From: Bacteroidota bacterium | GTDB lineage: Bacteria; Bacteroidota; Bacteroidia; Bacteroidales; Prolixibacteraceae | DNA: 6,039 nt | Assembly (NCBI GenBank): GCA_030691295.1 | Contig: JAUYEQ010000361.1 | Location: 1 to 6,039, forward strand | Reading direction: 5' to 3' | Shown: one piece after another, positions 4,644-6,039 of the stretch | Numbering within the stretch: the stretch's first letter is position 1 | Layout of the letters: each line of letters begins with the position of its first letter | Notes under the pieces: generated by a model | Databases searched by the model: none | What the model was told of the DNA's origin: nothing | Seen by the model: only the letters and a program-made list of their open reading frames with translations | Position numbers and translations under genes: made by a program

Positions 4644-6023
4644 ATGGAACGACGTAATTTTTTAAAAAAAGTGAGTGCCGGAACTGCCGGCGCTATCATA
4701 TTGCCAACCATTATTCCATCGAGTGTGATGGGCAAAAATGCACCAAGCAATAAAATCAACATCGGTCAGATTGGTTGCGGCCGTATTGCACGCGACCACG
4801 ATATGCCCGGAACCATGCAACACGAAGTTGCCCGAATGATGGCCGTGTGCGATCTGGATAAAAATCGTTTGCTTGATGGAAAGAAATTAGTGGATGATTT
4901 CTACAAAAAGAAAACCGGGCAGGATAACTACGTCAACGCCAAAATGTACGACGATTACAAAGAAATGCTCCTGAATAAAGACATTGATGCGGTTGTTATC
5001 AGTACTCCCGACCATTGGCATGCACAGCCTGTGATAGAAGCATCCCTTGCCGGGAAACATGTTTATGTACAAAAACCTACTTCGCTAACTGTTGCCGAAG
5101 GCCGTATTATGGCCGACATCGTCAAAGAAAAAGGAATCATCCTTCAGGTTGGAACACAGCAACGCTCATCGCCGCAATTCCGTGTGGCTGCCGAATTGGT
5201 TCGCAACGGAAGAATTGGGCGACTTCACACCGTAAAAATTGGTTTGCCGGGCGATCCTGCCGGTCCTGAAGCCGCTGAAATGCCGGTACCAAAAGGATTC
5301 AACTACGATGCATGGCTGGGCGAAACTCCGTTTGTTCCTTATACCGAAATTGGCGTTCACCCGCAGGTGGGATACGGACGTCCGGGGTGGTTGCGTCGCG
5401 AGCAATTTGGCGCCGGAATGATTACCGGTTGGGGACAGCATCATTACGATTCGGCTGCCTGGGGAATGGATACCGAATTAACCGGACCGATTTCGATTCA
5501 GTCAGTGGCTGAATTTCCAAAAGCAGGATTGTGGGATGTTCACGGCGATTTTATGGCCAAAGCAGAATATGCAAATGGCATCACAATGTACACCAGTGGT
5601 GGCTATACCAACGGAATCAGATATGAAGGAACCGAAGGGTGGATTTTTGTTTCGCGCGGCGATTATACCGCTTCGGCCAGCGATCCGGTTTCAAAAGCCA
5701 AAAGCAGCAAAGCGCTGGATGCCAGCGATCCGAAGATTTTAACTTCAGTAATTGGCGAAAACGAGATTCATCTATACAAAAGCGATGAGCAGCACGGCAA
5801 TTGGCTGGAATGTATTCAAACTAAAAAACAGCCTATTTCTCCTGCTGAAATTGGTCACCGCGCCTGTTCAATCTGCCTGATTACGCACATTTCAATGAAA
5901 CTGAACCGTAAGTTGAACTGGAACCCAGGCACCGAACGTTTCGAAAACGATGACGAAGCAAATTCAATGTTGAGCCGTCCGGAACGATTCCCATATGGAG
6001 TTGGAAATATCAAGAGGAAATAA
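4644..6023 (+). CDS. Tat-exported Gfo/Idh/MocA-family oxidoreductase
   Basis: This 459-residue protein begins MERRNFLKKVSAGTAGAIILP, a clear twin-arginine signal (RRNFLK at 3-8), so it is exported folded with its nucleotide cofactor. The Rossmann domain spans about 36-160: KINIGQIGCGRIA (37-49) is the dinucleotide-binding loop, and STPDHWHAQPVIEASLAGKHVY (120-141) leads to the catalytic-lysine motif, here VQKP (142-145, K144), with Gln in place of the more common Glu. The C-terminal alpha/beta domain contains WLGETPF (224-230) and GWGQHHYDSAAWGM (261-274), whose H266, H267 and D269 match the active-site histidine region of the family. Known members oxidise or reduce sugars, inositols or glycosides with NAD(P). 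Exported Bacteroidota members have been linked to keto-sugar chemistry, with tightly bound cofactor recycled in place. It is last of the four co-directional genes, 199 bp after the second DUF6807 gene; the exact substrate cannot be read from the sequence. Confidence 0.95.
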   Translation: MERRNFLKKVSAGTAGAIILPTIIPSSVMGKNAPSNKINIGQIGCGRIARDHDMPGTMQHEVARMMAVCDLDKNRLLDGKKLVDDFYKKKTGQDNYVNAKMYDDYKEMLLNKDIDAVVISTPDHWHAQPVIEASLAGKHVYVQKPTSLTVAEGRIMADIVKEKGIILQVGTQQRSSPQFRVAAELVRNGRIGRLHTVKIGLPGDPAGPEAAEMPVPKGFNYDAWLGETPFVPYTEIGVHPQVGYGRPGWLRREQFGAGMITGWGQHHYDSAAWGMDTELTGPISIQSVAEFPKAGLWDVHGDFMAKAEYANGITMYTSGGYTNGIRYEGTEGWIFVSRGDYTASASDPVSKAKSSKALDASDPKILTSVIGENEIHLYKSDEQHGNWLECIQTKKQPISPAEIGHRACSICLITHISMKLNRKLNWNPGTERFENDDEANSMLSRPERFPYGVGNIKRK

Positions 6024-6039
6024 TCGTAAAAATGCCTGT

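Noticed and set aside
6032..6039. Possible start of another gene, ATG CCT GT, nine bases after the oxidoreductase stop
   Set aside because: Only eight bases are visible; the upstream AAGAGGAAA is suggestive, but nothing can be supported without sequence beyond the window.

Overview
The window looks like chromosomal DNA from a member of the Bacteroidota, most likely a Marinilabiliales/Prolixibacteraceae-like lineage; the lineage guess is inference. The signs are a TAnnTTTG-type -7 promoter element, A/T-rich leaders with no usable Shine-Dalgarno before the genes, Sec signal peptides, a twin-arginine Gfo/Idh/MocA enzyme, DUF6807 proteins, and spacers full of degenerate 7- and 8-bp repeats. Base composition and codon use look uniform, and I see no transposase, integrase, CRISPR array, tRNA or rRNA.

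Layout: positions 32-904 (minus) encode a cupin-AraC regulator. It is divergent from a run of four plus-strand genes: a uroporphyrinogen-decarboxylase-like (URO-D/MtaA superfamily) protein (1012-2061), two secreted DUF6807 ('PmoA-like', a misleading name) proteins of different size (2173-3420 and 3545-4444), and a Tat-exported Gfo/Idh/MocA oxidoreductase (4644-6023). The 107-bp divergent spacer carries an exact 12-bp direct repeat, spaced 21 bp start to start, just upstream of a TATTTTTG -7 element. This is the layout expected of an AraC-type activator site.

The set reads as a small regulated catabolic module. Inferred flow: the regulator senses a small ligand, probably a sugar or sugar derivative. 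The two DUF6807 proteins and the oxidoreductase act on a carbohydrate-like substrate in the envelope. The URO-D-like protein, which has no signal peptide, acts on a product inside the cell. The biochemical role of DUF6807 is not known to me, and the URO-D-like protein lacks both HemE hallmarks and the standard His-X-Cys zinc motif, so the pathway may be undescribed.

The spacers (111, 124 and 199 bp) hold two kinds of repeat: short degenerate tandem arrays with 7- or 8-bp period, different in sequence at each site, and one compact element at 4505-4589 made of three hairpins that all have a GAA triloop. The last is the most striking non-coding structure here.
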